Under the pieces are notes generated by a model, which was not told the DNA's origin, did not search any database, and saw nothing but the letters and a program-made list of their open reading frames with translations. From NCBI GenBank assembly GCA_930990065.1, contig CAKNOA010000004.1, positions 18,789-82,788 on the forward strand: a stretch of 64,000 nt of DNA. The letters run 5' to 3'. Source of the DNA: an uncultured Clostridia bacterium. GTDB lineage: Bacteria; Bacillota; Clostridia; Oscillospirales; Acutalibacteraceae. How positions within the stretch are numbered: position 1 is the stretch's first letter; the number at the start of each line of letters is the position of its first letter. The position numbers and the translations under genes are program-made. Positions 15,802-24,430 of this stretch are shown in pieces.

Positions 15802-16836
15802 ATGCAAAACCCCATGACTTGGAATCGAAAATTGCCCACCCCCGAAGCGGTCAAGGCAGAATTTCCTCTGCGCCCCGATTTGATTGAAAAAAAGGCGGCC
15901 CGCGACAAAGAAATTGAACGCATTTTTACCGGGGAAGACTCCCGCATGATTTTGATCATTGGGCCCTGTTCGGCGGATCGGGAAGATGCCGTGCTGGATT
16001 ACATCTACCGGTTGTGTCCGGTACAGGAAAAAGTAAAAGATAAGCTTTTGTTGATCCCCCGTATTTATACGAACAAACCCCGCACCACCGGGGACGGCTA
16101 TAAGGGCATGTTCCATCAGCCGGACCCCACGGAGAAGGCCGATATGACCCGCGGCGTACTGGCGGTACGGGATCTTCACTGCCGTGCGTTGGAAGAAACC
16201 GGCTTTTCTTGTGCCGATGAAGCACTGTACCCGGAGAACTATGAATTTTTGTCGGACGTGCTCGCTTATGTGGCGATTGGCGCCCGTTCGGTGGAAAACC
16301 AACAGCACCGCTTGTGCGCCAGCGGGTTCCAGGTGCCGGTGGGCATGAAAAACCCCACCAGCGGCGACATCAGCGTGATGCTCAATTCCATCACGGCGGC
16401 CCAGCATCCCCACGTATTCGAATACCGTGGGTGGGAAGTGGAAACTTCCGGCAATCCCTTGGCCCATGCGATTTTGCGCGGTTCGGTGGACAGCGACGGA
16501 AAGAATATCCCCAACTACCACTATGAAGATTTGATCAAGTTGTGCACCCGCTACGAGGAAAAAAATCTGCGGAACCCGGCGATTATTGTCGACGCCAACC
16601 ACTCCAATTCCGGCAAACAGTATTTGGAACAAATCCGCATCTGCAAAGAAGTGTTGCATTCGTGCCGGCACCACGCTGGGATCCAGCACATGGTCAAAGG
16701 TTTCATGATCGAAAGCTATTTGGTCGATGGCAACCAAAAAGTAGGCGGTGGCTGCTACGGGCAGTCGATTACCGACCCCTGTTTGGGATGGGAAAAAAGC
16801 GAACGGCTGATCTACGACCTGGCCGATTTGCTGTAA
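15802..16836 (+). CDS. aroF: 3-deoxy-7-phosphoheptulonate synthase (class I DAHP synthase)
   Basis: This 344-residue enzyme condenses phosphoenolpyruvate with erythrose 4-phosphate as the first step of aromatic amino acid synthesis. Class I motifs are IGPCSADRED near residue 52, PRTTGDGYKG near residue 93, GMKNPTSGDIS near residue 180, LRGSVDSDGKNIPNY near residue 225 and DANHSNSGKQY near residue 263. The length fits the AroF/G/H type with its own feedback-sensing N-terminus. ATG 15802 lies 12 bases after AAGGAGAG; an upstream in-frame start at 15754 lacks such a site. It is a single-gene unit between two terminators, away from other aro genes. Confidence 0.96.
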   Translation: MQNPMTWNRKLPTPEAVKAEFPLRPDLIEKKAARDKEIERIFTGEDSRMILIIGPCSADREDAVLDYIYRLCPVQEKVKDKLLLIPRIYTNKPRTTGDGYKGMFHQPDPTEKADMTRGVLAVRDLHCRALEETGFSCADEALYPENYEFLSDVLAYVAIGARSVENQQHRLCASGFQVPVGMKNPTSGDISVMLNSITAAQHPHVFEYRGWEVETSGNPLAHAILRGSVDSDGKNIPNYHYEDLIKLCTRYEEKNLRNPAIIVDANHSNSGKQYLEQIRICKEVLHSCRHHAGIQHMVKGFMIESYLVDGNQKVGGGCYGQSITDPCLGWEKSERLIYDLADLL

Positions 16837-16843
16837 GAAAGCA

Positions 16844-16875
16844 AAAATACCCAACGCTTTTGCGTTGGGTATTTT
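16844..16875. terminator. Bidirectional terminator between DAHP synthase and GNAT genes
   Basis: A 14-bp stem (AAATACCCAACGC and complement) around a TTTT loop has A-rich and T-rich flanks on both sides, so it can stop both convergent transcripts. Confidence 0.88.
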
Positions 16876-17499
16876 TTATTTACGATTCTTTTTTAACGTC
16901 TCTTCAATTTCCATTTCCGCCCGATGTAACAGCGTCTGTACCGTGTCCGCCGGTAAGGCGTCTACCGCCACCGGTGGCTGGGGCAAAGCCGGTATGGGAT
17001 CCTGCAAGGGTAATTGCATCACCAATAGATCGTGCCAGGCCCCCTGTTTATACCCGCACTGGGGGTATACCGTCAATTCCTGCCACCCGTTTTTCCGGTG
17101 GTATTCGACACTTTGGGGATTGGGGTACGTAATCAGCGAATAAAACCGGCAATAGCCCTGGGCCGTGAGCAGATCCCTCACACACCGGAACAGGGCGCTG
17201 CCTACTCCCGCACGGAAAAAATCTTTATGCAGATAAATAGAAAACTCGCAATCCCATCCAAAGGCCGCCCGCTCGCGAAAATGGGATGCATAACTATACC
17301 CGGCCGTTTTCCCGTCGATTTCACACACCAGCCACGGCAAGTCCTGCCGCACGTTGCGAATCCGCCCGGCAAACTCTTCCACCGATGGCACTTCATATTC
17401 GAACGTTACCGCCGTATTCTGTACAAATGGCGCATAAAGCGGCAACAGTGCGGCCGCGTCGCCTGGTACCGCCATTCGCACAATGACCTCGTCAGCCAT
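16876..17499 (-). CDS. GNAT-family N-acetyltransferase (phosphinothricin acetyltransferase-like)
   Basis: This 207-residue protein has the GNAT fold: VRMAVPGDAAALLPLYAPFV at the N-terminus, the acetyl-CoA loop FRAGVGSALFRCV around residue 115, and the late motif NPQSVEYHRKNGWQEL. The N-terminal TAVTFEYEVPS stretch is typical of the Pat/Bar-like subfamily of N-acyltransferases acting on small amines. I chose ATG 17499 because GGGGGC precedes it; the in-frame start at 17529 would overlap nadE. It follows nadE by 16 bases, so it is probably co-transcribed. The substrate is unknown, and the last 30 residues are a Pro/Ala-rich tail and helix beyond the usual family length. Confidence 0.87.
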   Translation of the reverse strand: MADEVIVRMAVPGDAAALLPLYAPFVQNTAVTFEYEVPSVEEFAGRIRNVRQDLPWLVCEIDGKTAGYSYASHFRERAAFGWDCEFSIYLHKDFFRAGVGSALFRCVRDLLTAQGYCRFYSLITYPNPQSVEYHRKNGWQELTVYPQCGYKQGAWHDLLVMQLPLQDPIPALPQPPVAVDALPADTVQTLLHRAEMEIEETLKKNRK

Positions 17500-17515
17500 G
17501 ATGGCTGCCCCCTTT

Positions 17516-19426
17516 TTACAATGTTTCAATTTCTTTTAACCACAGCGTCGCCGACGCATCGCTGGGCATCCGCCAATCGCCCCGGGGCGACAGCGTCACC
17601 GACCCCACTTTGGGGCCGTCAGGCAAACAGCTGCGCTTAAATTGTTGGGCAAAAAACCGGCGGTAGAAGGTTTGCAGCCATTTTTTGATAACCGCTTCTT
17701 CGTATTCCCCTTCAAACGCGTGCAGCGCCATACGGTAAATCTTCCCCGGGGTAAAATTAAACCGCAGCATATAATACAGGAAGAAGTCGTGGAGTTCGTA
17801 GGGCCCCACCAAATCTTCGGTTTTCTGCGCAATTTTCCCATCCACCGGCGGCAGCAGCTCGGGGCTTACCGGTGTATCCAGAATATCAAACAGCGTTTCT
17901 TTGAGGCAATCATCCTGACTGTTCACCGCTACATACCGCACCAGATGACGCACCAACGTTTTGGGGATCGATGCGTTTACCGCATACATGCTCATATGGT
18001 CGCCGTTATACGTGGCCCACCCGAGCGCCAGTTCCGACAAGTCCCCGGTCCCGATGACCAGCCCGCCCGCCTGGTTCGCCAAATCCATCAGCACTTGGGT
18101 GCGTTCCCGCGCCTGGCTGTTTTCGTAGGTCACATCGTGCACGTCCGGGTCATGCCCAATGTCGGCAAAATGCACCTGGACAGCCTGCCCGATGGGGATT
18201 TCTTTAAAGGAAACATGCATCCGCTCGGCCAGCATCGCCGCGTTGCTCTTGGTGCGGCCCGTGGTACCAAAGCACGGCATAGAAACCGCCAAAATACCCT
18301 CCCTTGGTAAGCCCAACTGGTCAAATGCTTCGGCGGTTACCAGCAGCGCCAGGGTGGAATCCAGCCCGCCCGACAGGCCCAGCACCGCACTGCGACCCCG
18401 GGTATGGGCCAGACGCTTCGCGAGCCCCTGGGCCTGCATGGTTAAAATCATGCGGCAGCGCTGGGAGAGGTCCTGGCCGTTCTGCGGTACAAACGGAAGC
18501 GGGGCGATTTCGCGCTGCCAGTCGCCCTCTTCGGCCTGGGGCAGCACGAAGGGAATCCGCCTAACCGTGTCCCATTTTTCATTGCGCCACGTACTCATGC
18601 GGCGGCGTTCCTGCAACAGCCGCTGGATATCCACGTGGGCCGCGGTGATACCAGTGTCGAACAGCTGGCTTTCGGCCAGAATCGCCCCGTTTTCGGCCAC
18701 AAGATCGTGACCGGCAAACACCAGATCGGTGGAAGATTCGCCTTTGCCGGCGTCAGCATAAATATACCCGGCCACCAACCGTCCGCTTTGCCCGGCCACC
18801 AACTGCTGCCGGTAGGCGGCTTTGCCAATGGTTTCGTCGCTGGCCGACAGGTTACAAAGCAGTACGGCCCCGGCCTGGGCCAACCGGGTGCTGGGGGGCT
18901 CCGCCACCCACAAATCTTCGCAAATTTCACACCCAATAATTAAATCCGGTTCATTCTCACAGGCAAACAGCAAATCCGTCCCCAACGGCACCGTCTGCCC
19001 GCACAGGGAAATCTCCCGATAAGCCGGGCCGGGGGTAAAATGCCGGGCTTCATAAAATTCACTGTAATTGGGTAAATACTGTTTCGGCACCAATCCCAAC
19101 AGACGCCCTTCACACAGGACGGCGGCGCAGTTATACAGGTCGGCATCAACCGCCACGGGAAGTCCCACCAGTAGTAAAAGCGGCAGTTCCGCCGTTTGTT
19201 CCAGCAGCCATGCCAGCGCCTGTTCGGCCCCTAGCAGCAGGCTTTTTTCCCGGAATAAATCGCCACAGGTATACCCCGTCAGGCACAGTTCAGGAAATAC
19301 TATCACTTCCACCCCTTTATCGGCTGCTTCCCGTGCCAAATCCCGCACTTTTTCGGCGTTATACGGGCAATCAGCCACCCGGATAGCCGGTGTAGCAGCG
19401 GCCACTTTCAGAAACCCATCTTTCAT
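17516..19426 (-). CDS. nadE: Glutamine-dependent NAD+ synthetase
   Basis: This 636-residue two-domain enzyme makes NAD+ from deamido-NAD+ using glutamine. The N-terminal nitrilase-type glutaminase shows the triad Glu in VFPELCLTGYTCGD, Lys in PKQYLPNYSEFYE and Cys in GCEICEDLW. The C-terminal synthetase has the PP-loop LGLSGGLDSTLAL near residue 350 and GTGDLSELALGW. I chose the start at 19426 (MKDGFLKVA) because AAGGAGAC lies 7 bases before it; the open frame extends to 19498 without a good site. It is the first gene of a two-gene transcript with the GNAT gene. Confidence 0.96.
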   Translation of the reverse strand: MKDGFLKVAAATPAIRVADCPYNAEKVRDLAREAADKGVEVIVFPELCLTGYTCGDLFREKSLLLGAEQALAWLLEQTAELPLLLLVGLPVAVDADLYNCAAVLCEGRLLGLVPKQYLPNYSEFYEARHFTPGPAYREISLCGQTVPLGTDLLFACENEPDLIIGCEICEDLWVAEPPSTRLAQAGAVLLCNLSASDETIGKAAYRQQLVAGQSGRLVAGYIYADAGKGESSTDLVFAGHDLVAENGAILAESQLFDTGITAAHVDIQRLLQERRRMSTWRNEKWDTVRRIPFVLPQAEEGDWQREIAPLPFVPQNGQDLSQRCRMILTMQAQGLAKRLAHTRGRSAVLGLSGGLDSTLALLVTAEAFDQLGLPREGILAVSMPCFGTTGRTKSNAAMLAERMHVSFKEIPIGQAVQVHFADIGHDPDVHDVTYENSQARERTQVLMDLANQAGGLVIGTGDLSELALGWATYNGDHMSMYAVNASIPKTLVRHLVRYVAVNSQDDCLKETLFDILDTPVSPELLPPVDGKIAQKTEDLVGPYELHDFFLYYMLRFNFTPGKIYRMALHAFEGEYEEAVIKKWLQTFYRRFFAQQFKRSCLPDGPKVGSVTLSPRGDWRMPSDASATLWLKEIETL

Positions 19427-19451
19427 GATCTGTCTCCTTCCTGCAGATGAA

Positions 19452-19496
19452 AAAAGAATAGCCCCCGCAGCCGCGGCAAAGCCGGGCCGCAGGGGC
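19452..19496 (-). terminator. Terminator after the GT2 glycosyltransferase gene
   Basis: A GC-rich imperfect stem (19461-19496, GCCCCTGCGGC against GCTGCGGGGGC) is followed on the minus strand by TATTCTTTTTTC. It lies 23 bases after the glycosyltransferase stop codon and ahead of nadE. Confidence 0.8.
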
Positions 19497-19519
19497 ACAA
19501 CATTGTTCCTTTTGTATTC

Positions 19520-20491
19520 TTATACCGCCACCTGACTGCCCAACGGCTGCCGGATAACATCGGTATCAATTTGGCGCAAATAGGGTGCAATATCGCGGCT
19601 AATGATCAATTTCATCGCACGCTGCGCACGCCGGACATTTTCCATCAAATCGCTGCTGCTGTGCTGCCGCATATGCATCTGGATAATGTAGTACACAATA
19701 CAGTTGCGGGTTTTGAAACACAGGGTACGGAAGTTGCGCTCGTACTTCTTATACTCGCCGCGTTCCTCCAACATACTCCGCACCATAACCATGGCCCGGA
19801 AAAAGTCATTGATCTTTTTCGCATCCATGGTATTGAGGGCACTGGTCTTCCGCTGCCGGTAATAATACAGCGGTTTTTTCACAGCCGCCACCCGGTTGGC
19901 ATAATAAAAGAGCTGATTATTGATAATCATATCTTCAAAACACATGGTAGGGAACAAAATTTCATGTTCCGTAAACAGTGTTTTGCGGTACATTTTATTC
20001 CACAAAAACCCCTGAATACACCAGTCGTCAATCAGCTTGCGCATGGCGTCTTCCTGGGTAAGTACACCATTAACCCGGCACGGATAAATCATTTTCAGCC
20101 CGTTTACAAAATCAAATCGGTAATTGCAACAGGCAATATCGGCATCGACATTGGTCGCCGCCTGATATAAACTGCCCAAATACAGCTTACTCATCCGGTC
20201 ATCGGCATCGGTAAAAATCACGTATTCCCCCCGTGCCAACGCCAGACCTGCACGGCGTGCCTGTGCCGCCCCGCTGTTTTCCTGGTCCAAAATCCGCATA
20301 TTAGGCAGTTTTTCCTGCCACTGTTCCAGTACCTGTAAGGAATGATCGGTGGAGCCGTCATTGACCGCAATGATTTCGAAATCGCGAAAAGTCTGCCGGC
20401 TTAGACATTCCAGGCATTCCCCAACGTAAGATTCCACATTGTAAACGGGAATAATCACACTGACTTTCGGGACATTTTTCATCGTTTCCAT
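19520..20491 (-). CDS. Family 2 glycosyltransferase
   Basis: This 323-residue cytoplasmic glycosyltransferase has a GT-A fold. The N-terminal motifs are VSVIIPVYNVESYVGECLEC, AVNDGSTDHSLQVLEQW and the metal-binding FTDADDRMSK near residue 100. The C-terminal part (CFEDMIINNQLFYYANRV) is typical of EpsJ/WcaA-like enzymes that add sugars to surface polysaccharides. The start at 20491 (METMKN) follows GGAAAGGGCAGG; 20551 is an unsupported upstream alternative. It stands alone rather than in a polysaccharide cluster, so the acceptor cannot be deduced. Confidence 0.9.
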   Translation of the reverse strand: METMKNVPKVSVIIPVYNVESYVGECLECLSRQTFRDFEIIAVNDGSTDHSLQVLEQWQEKLPNMRILDQENSGAAQARRAGLALARGEYVIFTDADDRMSKLYLGSLYQAATNVDADIACCNYRFDFVNGLKMIYPCRVNGVLTQEDAMRKLIDDWCIQGFLWNKMYRKTLFTEHEILFPTMCFEDMIINNQLFYYANRVAAVKKPLYYYRQRKTSALNTMDAKKINDFFRAMVMVRSMLEERGEYKKYERNFRTLCFKTRNCIVYYIIQMHMRQHSSSDLMENVRRAQRAMKLIISRDIAPYLRQIDTDVIRQPLGSQVAV

Positions 20492-20628
20492 AAATCCTGC
20501 CCTTTCCAAAATAAAACAACCCTTTTCGATTGTTTTCCCCTGTTCGTACACAACACCGCACTTTTCATAATTATGTACGGTTTTATTTTCGCAGATTTCA
20601 TAGAAAAAGTCAAGGTTATTCCATAGAC

Positions 20629-20666
20629 AAATAAAGAGGAATCCATTTTCCCTGGATTCCTCTTTT
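20629..20666. terminator. Terminator after the VanW-family gene
   Basis: AAAGAGGAATCCA pairs with TGGATTCCTCTTT around a short loop. T-rich flanks lie on both sides; the gene it serves is on the minus strand, 14 bases away. Confidence 0.78.
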
Positions 20667-20679
20667 TCGTCATATTGCT

Positions 20680-22437
20680 TTAATCGCCGCTATTTTCTGT
20701 TGTACCTGGCTCATTTTCAGGATCCGGCGACGATTCCGAAGTCTCCGGACTTGGAGAGGGTTCTTCTGGTTTCGGCGTTGGTGTCGGGGTAGGAGTCGGT
20801 TCCGGCGTCGGAGTAGGCTTGGGAGTCGGTTCCGGCGTCGGAGTAGGCTTGGGAGTCGGTTTCGGGGTCGACGTGGGTTTCGGCGTAGGTTTCGGGGTTG
20901 AAGACGTTCCTACCGAACCGCTGGTTTTCCCGGACGCCACCGCTTTTTTCACATCGGCTACATCCACTCCCGGTCCATAGTGATAAATGGTGGAAAGGGC
21001 GCGGTACGTAGATGACGGCAAGCTTTCTGTTTTGACCACCTGGCCGTTTTTATAGTATACGCGGCTGGCTGTGGCCGTCCGGCCGGCGTTCCCCTGCCGG
21101 TACAGTTCAAACGTGCCGGCTTTCAGGGACGAATCATACACATACTCGGTGCTCGGCTGAGCAATCGTACCCGTCTGCTGGGAATATACACTGATTTTAT
21201 CCCACGTATCGGGTTTGTAACCATACAACGTTACGGTCAACTGAGTGCCGCTCATCCCGGCCGAAATATAAATGGGATATTCGGTATTATTTCGGAACAC
21301 AAAATCTAGTGCAGGATAATCCACCGTGGCATCCTGCCCAATATCCACATACGTCGATGGCCAAGTGTGGTTATACCGCGTGACGATTTCCAGCCCGGAA
21401 CGGGCTACAGCCCCATATAGCGTGGTGCTGGCCTGGCAGATCCCACCGCCATACTGCTGGGTCGATTTACCGCCCACAATGGCGCCTGCCTGCTGATACC
21501 CCAGAGACCCATTGGTCGTATCCCCGGTGGCCGTATTAAACGAGAATGTCTCGCCCGGCTGTACCACACTGCCGTTAATGGAAGCTAGCGCCAGACTCAT
21601 ATTGTGGTTCCCGGCCGCGGTATTCGTCGAATACGTGCTGAACGTGCCCAGCTTTTGGATATGACCGGCCACGTCGCTTTCGCTCTTTTCAAAGGGAATT
21701 TCTTCCACCGGCGCTTCCAGCTTGGTTTCTTTGTTTTCTTCCAAGGCTGCCAGTACCTGTTTAACCAGCTTTTCCCGGTCTACCTTCAGGCCTTTTTTGC
21801 CATCGGTATACGTAAACGTTCCGGTAGCACTATCAAACGCCTTGATGGTGGCATTCTCCGGATCGCGGTCGATGGCATCGGCAAAGGTATCGACCTTTTT
21901 CTGTACGGCTTCCTTATCAAAGGAAACTTCCACGGGATAATCCACGCCTTTGGTGCTCTGGGACACTTTCTGCGAAGACGTGCCCGAGGATTCCATGGCA
22001 GAAGACGGCGTTTCTTTTACCAGCGAAGCTTTTGCCTTTTCAAAGGCACCGGCGATATCTGCCTGTACCCCGGCTTCTTCACTGGTAATGGTCATGCTCT
22101 CTTTGCCATAAGTTACTGTAACCGAAGCATGTGGCACCTGCAGGGATTCTTCCTTTTCCACCGCTTTTTTGGCCTCTTCTTGAGTCATACCGGCCACCGA
22201 AACTCCTCCAATGGTGGTACCCGACGCATACACTTCTTCGGTTTCCTTCTGGCTTTCCTGCTGGGTAACTTCCTGCGTCGAAGCGCTTCCTCCGCCCGGG
22301 AAGGTCATAAGGCCACTGGCTAAGAGCGCAGCCACAACAACAATCCCCACTACCAACACACAACATACGGCGATAATAATGGGACGTTTAGATTTAGATG
22401 AATGCGAAAAAATATCACGGGATTCTTTTGGGTCCAT
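20680..22437 (-). CDS. VanW/YoaR-family surface protein with proline-rich C-terminal repeats
   Basis: This 585-residue protein has one membrane anchor near residues 20-45, so most of it lies outside the cell. Residues 60-270 contain two peptidoglycan-binding-4-like (PF12229) repeats ([37 protein letters not shown]). Residues 280-420 are a VanW domain ([39 protein letters not shown]). A G5-like beta segment follows, then a [10 protein letters not shown] low-complexity tail rich in Ser/Glu. I chose ATG 22437 (MDPKES) after GGAGGTG; GTG 22449 overlaps that site. Despite the VanW name, nothing here indicates glycopeptide resistance; cell-wall association is the supported inference. Confidence 0.88.
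   Translation of the reverse strand: MDPKESRDIFSHSSKSKRPIIIAVCCVLVVGIVVVAALLASGLMTFPGGGSASTQEVTQQESQKETEEVYASGTTIGGVSVAGMTQEEAKKAVEKEESLQVPHASVTVTYGKESMTITSEEAGVQADIAGAFEKAKASLVKETPSSAMESSGTSSQKVSQSTKGVDYPVEVSFDKEAVQKKVDTFADAIDRDPENATIKAFDSATGTFTYTDGKKGLKVDREKLVKQVLAALEENKETKLEAPVEEIPFEKSESDVAGHIQKLGTFSTYSTNTAAGNHNMSLALASINGSVVQPGETFSFNTATGDTTNGSLGYQQAGAIVGGKSTQQYGGGICQASTTLYGAVARSGLEIVTRYNHTWPSTYVDIGQDATVDYPALDFVFRNNTEYPIYISAGMSGTQLTVTLYGYKPDTWDKISVYSQQTGTIAQPSTEYVYDSSLKAGTFELYRQGNAGRTATASRVYYKNGQVVKTESLPSSTYRALSTIYHYGPGVDVADVKKAVASGKTSGSVGTSSTPKPTPKPTSTPKPTPKPTPTPEPTPKPTPTPEPTPTPTPTPKPEEPSPSPETSESSPDPENEPGTTENSGD
20792..20870. repeat. 30-bp tandem repeat encoding [10 protein letters not shown] units
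   Basis: A 30-base unit (GGAGTCGGTTCCGGCGTCGG plus ten bases) occurs twice without change at 20792-20821 and 20822-20851 and continues as a diverged third copy. It lies inside the VanW-family gene and keeps its frame, so copy-number change would alter only the length of the wall-spanning stalk. Confidence 0.85.
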
Positions 22438-22505
22438 TTCTCTATGCACCTCCGAATGAGTAAAATCTCCAAATCATCAAACGGCAGGCTCTCTCCTGCA
22501 TGTCT

Positions 22506-22535
22506 ATTATAAGCACATGGCCCCCGAAAAGTAAA
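22506..22535 (-). promoter_or_regulatory. Promoter of the VanW-family gene
   Basis: On the minus strand TTTACT (22535-22530), an 18-base spacer and TATAAT (22511-22506) form a reasonable vegetative promoter about 70 bases ahead of the start codon. Confidence 0.55.
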
Positions 22536-22624
22536 GTTAAATCTCTGTTACTTTTATAGGGAATAAGGAACCGCCGGCATGGATTTTTCTTGCCGGCTGC
22601 ATGGCTATTTTGGCAGGGCTGTGC

Positions 22625-22630
22625 TATAAT
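22625..22630 (+). promoter_or_regulatory. Extended -10 promoter of the GT28 glycosyltransferase gene
   Basis: TGC followed by TATAAT at 22625-22630, with no clear -35, looks like an extended -10 promoter. The leader is about 80 bases long. Confidence 0.5.
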
Positions 22631-22717
22631 CTAAGAAAAAGCACCGATCCATATTGCCTTGGTGTATGAAAGCGGGATTGCCTCCCCTTTCCTTTTTAAA
22701 CAAAGAGGAGAACGAAC

Positions 22718-23836
22718 ATGAGAATTTTAATTTTGACGGCGGCCACTGGCGGCGGCCATATTCGCGCTTCCCGGGCCGTGGAACATTACCTAAATGAACA
22801 TATGCCCGACTCCCAAACCCAGGTGGTCGATGCGCTCAAATGCATCAGTGCTATTTTTGATAAAACCATTTGCGATGGGTACCATTTCCTCGCTACCAAA
22901 CAGCCGAAAGTTTTTGGCAAACTATATGAACAGACCAACCGGGAAACCGCCCTGTCGCGGTTTGTCCCGCTGATTAACAGCATGGTTGCCCGCCGGTTGC
23001 TGCCCACGATTGAAGACTTTCATCCCGATATTATTTTGACCACCCACCCGTTTGTCAATGAAATGGTATCGGAACTGAAAGAAAAAGGGAAGATTTCTCA
23101 ACCGCTGATTTGTATTCTCACCGATTACAGCCCGCACCGGGCCTGGGTTGCCAAAAATGTGGACGCCTACGTGGTGGCCAGCGAAGATATGGTACCGGCC
23201 TTGGCCGATATGGGCGCCCCCAAAGACCGCATTTTCCCGTTTGGCATTCCGGTATTCAGCCAGTTCTTTTCCCAGGCCAACCGGGAAGAACTGCTGGAAG
23301 AATTTGGGCTTGAAAAGGGCTTGCCCACGGTTTTGTTCATGGCCGGGTCTTTTGGCGTGACCAATATTTTGCAGATTTACCGCGATGTGGTAGCACTGCC
23401 GGATGCTTTCCAACTGATTGTCATCACCGGCCGCAACCAGAAACTCTATGACGCCCTGGAAAAAGAAATCGTTCACAGCCCGAAAAAGACAAAATTGATC
23501 TTCTTTACCAACGAAGTAGAAAAATACATGAAGGTCAGCGATTTGATTGTGACGAAACCCGGTGGGCTTACGGTTTCGGAAGCCCTGGCATGCAACCTGC
23601 CGCTGGCCGTCTTTGACGCGATTCCCGGCCAGGAAGAAGAAAACGCCGACTTTTTGCTGTCCCACGACATGGCGGTTCATATGAAAAAAGGTGACAATTG
23701 CGCCAAAGCCATTCAGCTGCTATTACAGGATGAAGAACGCCTGAACCGTATGCGCCGCAGCTGTGAAAAGTTCGATAAATCCCAGTCGATCCCGCATTTG
23801 ATGGCGCTGATGGAAAAACTTACCGCCAAAAAATAA
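22718..23836 (+). CDS. MGDG synthase/UgtP-like glycosyltransferase (GT28)
   Basis: This 372-residue protein resembles processive diacylglycerol glucosyltransferases (UgtP/MGDG synthase family), membrane-associated enzymes that build glycolipids and lipoteichoic acid anchors from UDP-sugars. The N-terminal acceptor domain begins MRILILTAATGGGHIRASRA. The C-terminal donor domain shows FMAGSFGV, VITGRNQKLYDALEKE and the nucleotide-sugar site TKPGGLTVSEALACNLPL followed by PGQEEENADFL. The start follows AGAGGAG. A MurG-type enzyme has a different N-terminus, so a glycolipid product is the better reading, though the acceptor is unproven. It is monocistronic. Confidence 0.9.
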   Translation: MRILILTAATGGGHIRASRAVEHYLNEHMPDSQTQVVDALKCISAIFDKTICDGYHFLATKQPKVFGKLYEQTNRETALSRFVPLINSMVARRLLPTIEDFHPDIILTTHPFVNEMVSELKEKGKISQPLICILTDYSPHRAWVAKNVDAYVVASEDMVPALADMGAPKDRIFPFGIPVFSQFFSQANREELLEEFGLEKGLPTVLFMAGSFGVTNILQIYRDVVALPDAFQLIVITGRNQKLYDALEKEIVHSPKKTKLIFFTNEVEKYMKVSDLIVTKPGGLTVSEALACNLPLAVFDAIPGQEEENADFLLSHDMAVHMKKGDNCAKAIQLLLQDEERLNRMRRSCEKFDKSQSIPHLMALMEKLTAKK

Positions 23837-23868
23837 AAAAGCCGGGCCTTTTTAGGCCCGGTTTTTTA
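23836..23868 (+). terminator. Terminator after the GT28 gene, also facing the Fur-family gene
   Basis: CCGGGCC and GGCCCGG form a short GC stem around a T-rich loop, flanked by A- and T-runs that serve both convergent transcripts. Confidence 0.85.
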
Positions 23869-24273
23869 TGTTTTTTCGTTCTTTTTCTCTTTTTCGCGGC
23901 AACTGGGACACGTACCATATAACGTTAGGTTGTGGCTTTCAATGGAAAAGCCTGTTTCTTCGCTCAGCTGTTTTTCCACCGCTTCCAGCGGGCAGTGCGT
24001 CAGCCGCACTTTCTTCTGGCAGTTCAGGCAAATCAGATAATGGCCGTGGCGGTCCTGCAGCCCATATAAGGAAACACCGCCTTCGGTCAATTCTTTTTGT
24101 ACCGCACCTTCTTCCACCATGCGTTCTACATTGCGGTACACGGTCGAAAGGGCCAACCGGGGAAACTGGGGCTGCAGCTTAGAAAATAGCTGTTCGGCAC
24201 TCAGGGGCTCTTCGGCATGCGCCAGCGCTTCCAGCAGTGCTGTCCGCTGCTTTGTCTGCCGTCGTTCCTGCAT
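23866..24273 (-). CDS. Fur-family metalloregulator
   Basis: This 135-residue DNA-binding protein has the Fur layout: a winged helix over residues 5-80 (LSAEQLFSKLQ, LALSTVYRNVERMVEEGAV), a dimerisation domain with HGHYLICLNC, and two CxxC pairs (CLNC near residue 96, CPSC near residue 125) that normally hold a structural zinc. Helix and ligand residues do not separate Fur, Zur and PerR reliably here. It is divergent from a cysteine desulfurase gene, so an iron or redox link is plausible. The start follows AAGGGGGC. Confidence 0.9.
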   Translation of the reverse strand: MQERRQTKQRTALLEALAHAEEPLSAEQLFSKLQPQFPRLALSTVYRNVERMVEEGAVQKELTEGGVSLYGLQDRHGHYLICLNCQKKVRLTHCPLEAVEKQLSEETGFSIESHNLTLYGTCPSCREKEKKNEKT

Positions 24274-24299
24274 ATAGCTTGCCCCCTTTCCTAGGGTTC

Positions 24300-24328
24300 A
24301 TTATAGCCCTTTCCCGCTGAAAATGCAA
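24300..24328 (-). promoter_or_regulatory. Promoter of the Fur-family gene
   Basis: On the minus strand TTGCAT (24328-24323), 17 bases, TATAAT (24305-24300): a near-consensus promoter close to the start codon. A divergent TATAAT at 24361-24366 probably serves the desulfurase operon. Confidence 0.75.
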
Positions 24329-24430
24329 ACGGCGGGGTACCGCAAAAAGGGAAAAAGGTGTATAATGGTTTTTGTATGTACCCGGGCAAACCACCGGGAA
24401 AAATTCTGCCAAAACCGGAGTATGAAATCC

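Noticed and set aside
20680..22437. Vancomycin resistance gene
   Set aside because: The VanW domain is widespread in Clostridia without resistance, and no vanHAX-type genes are present.
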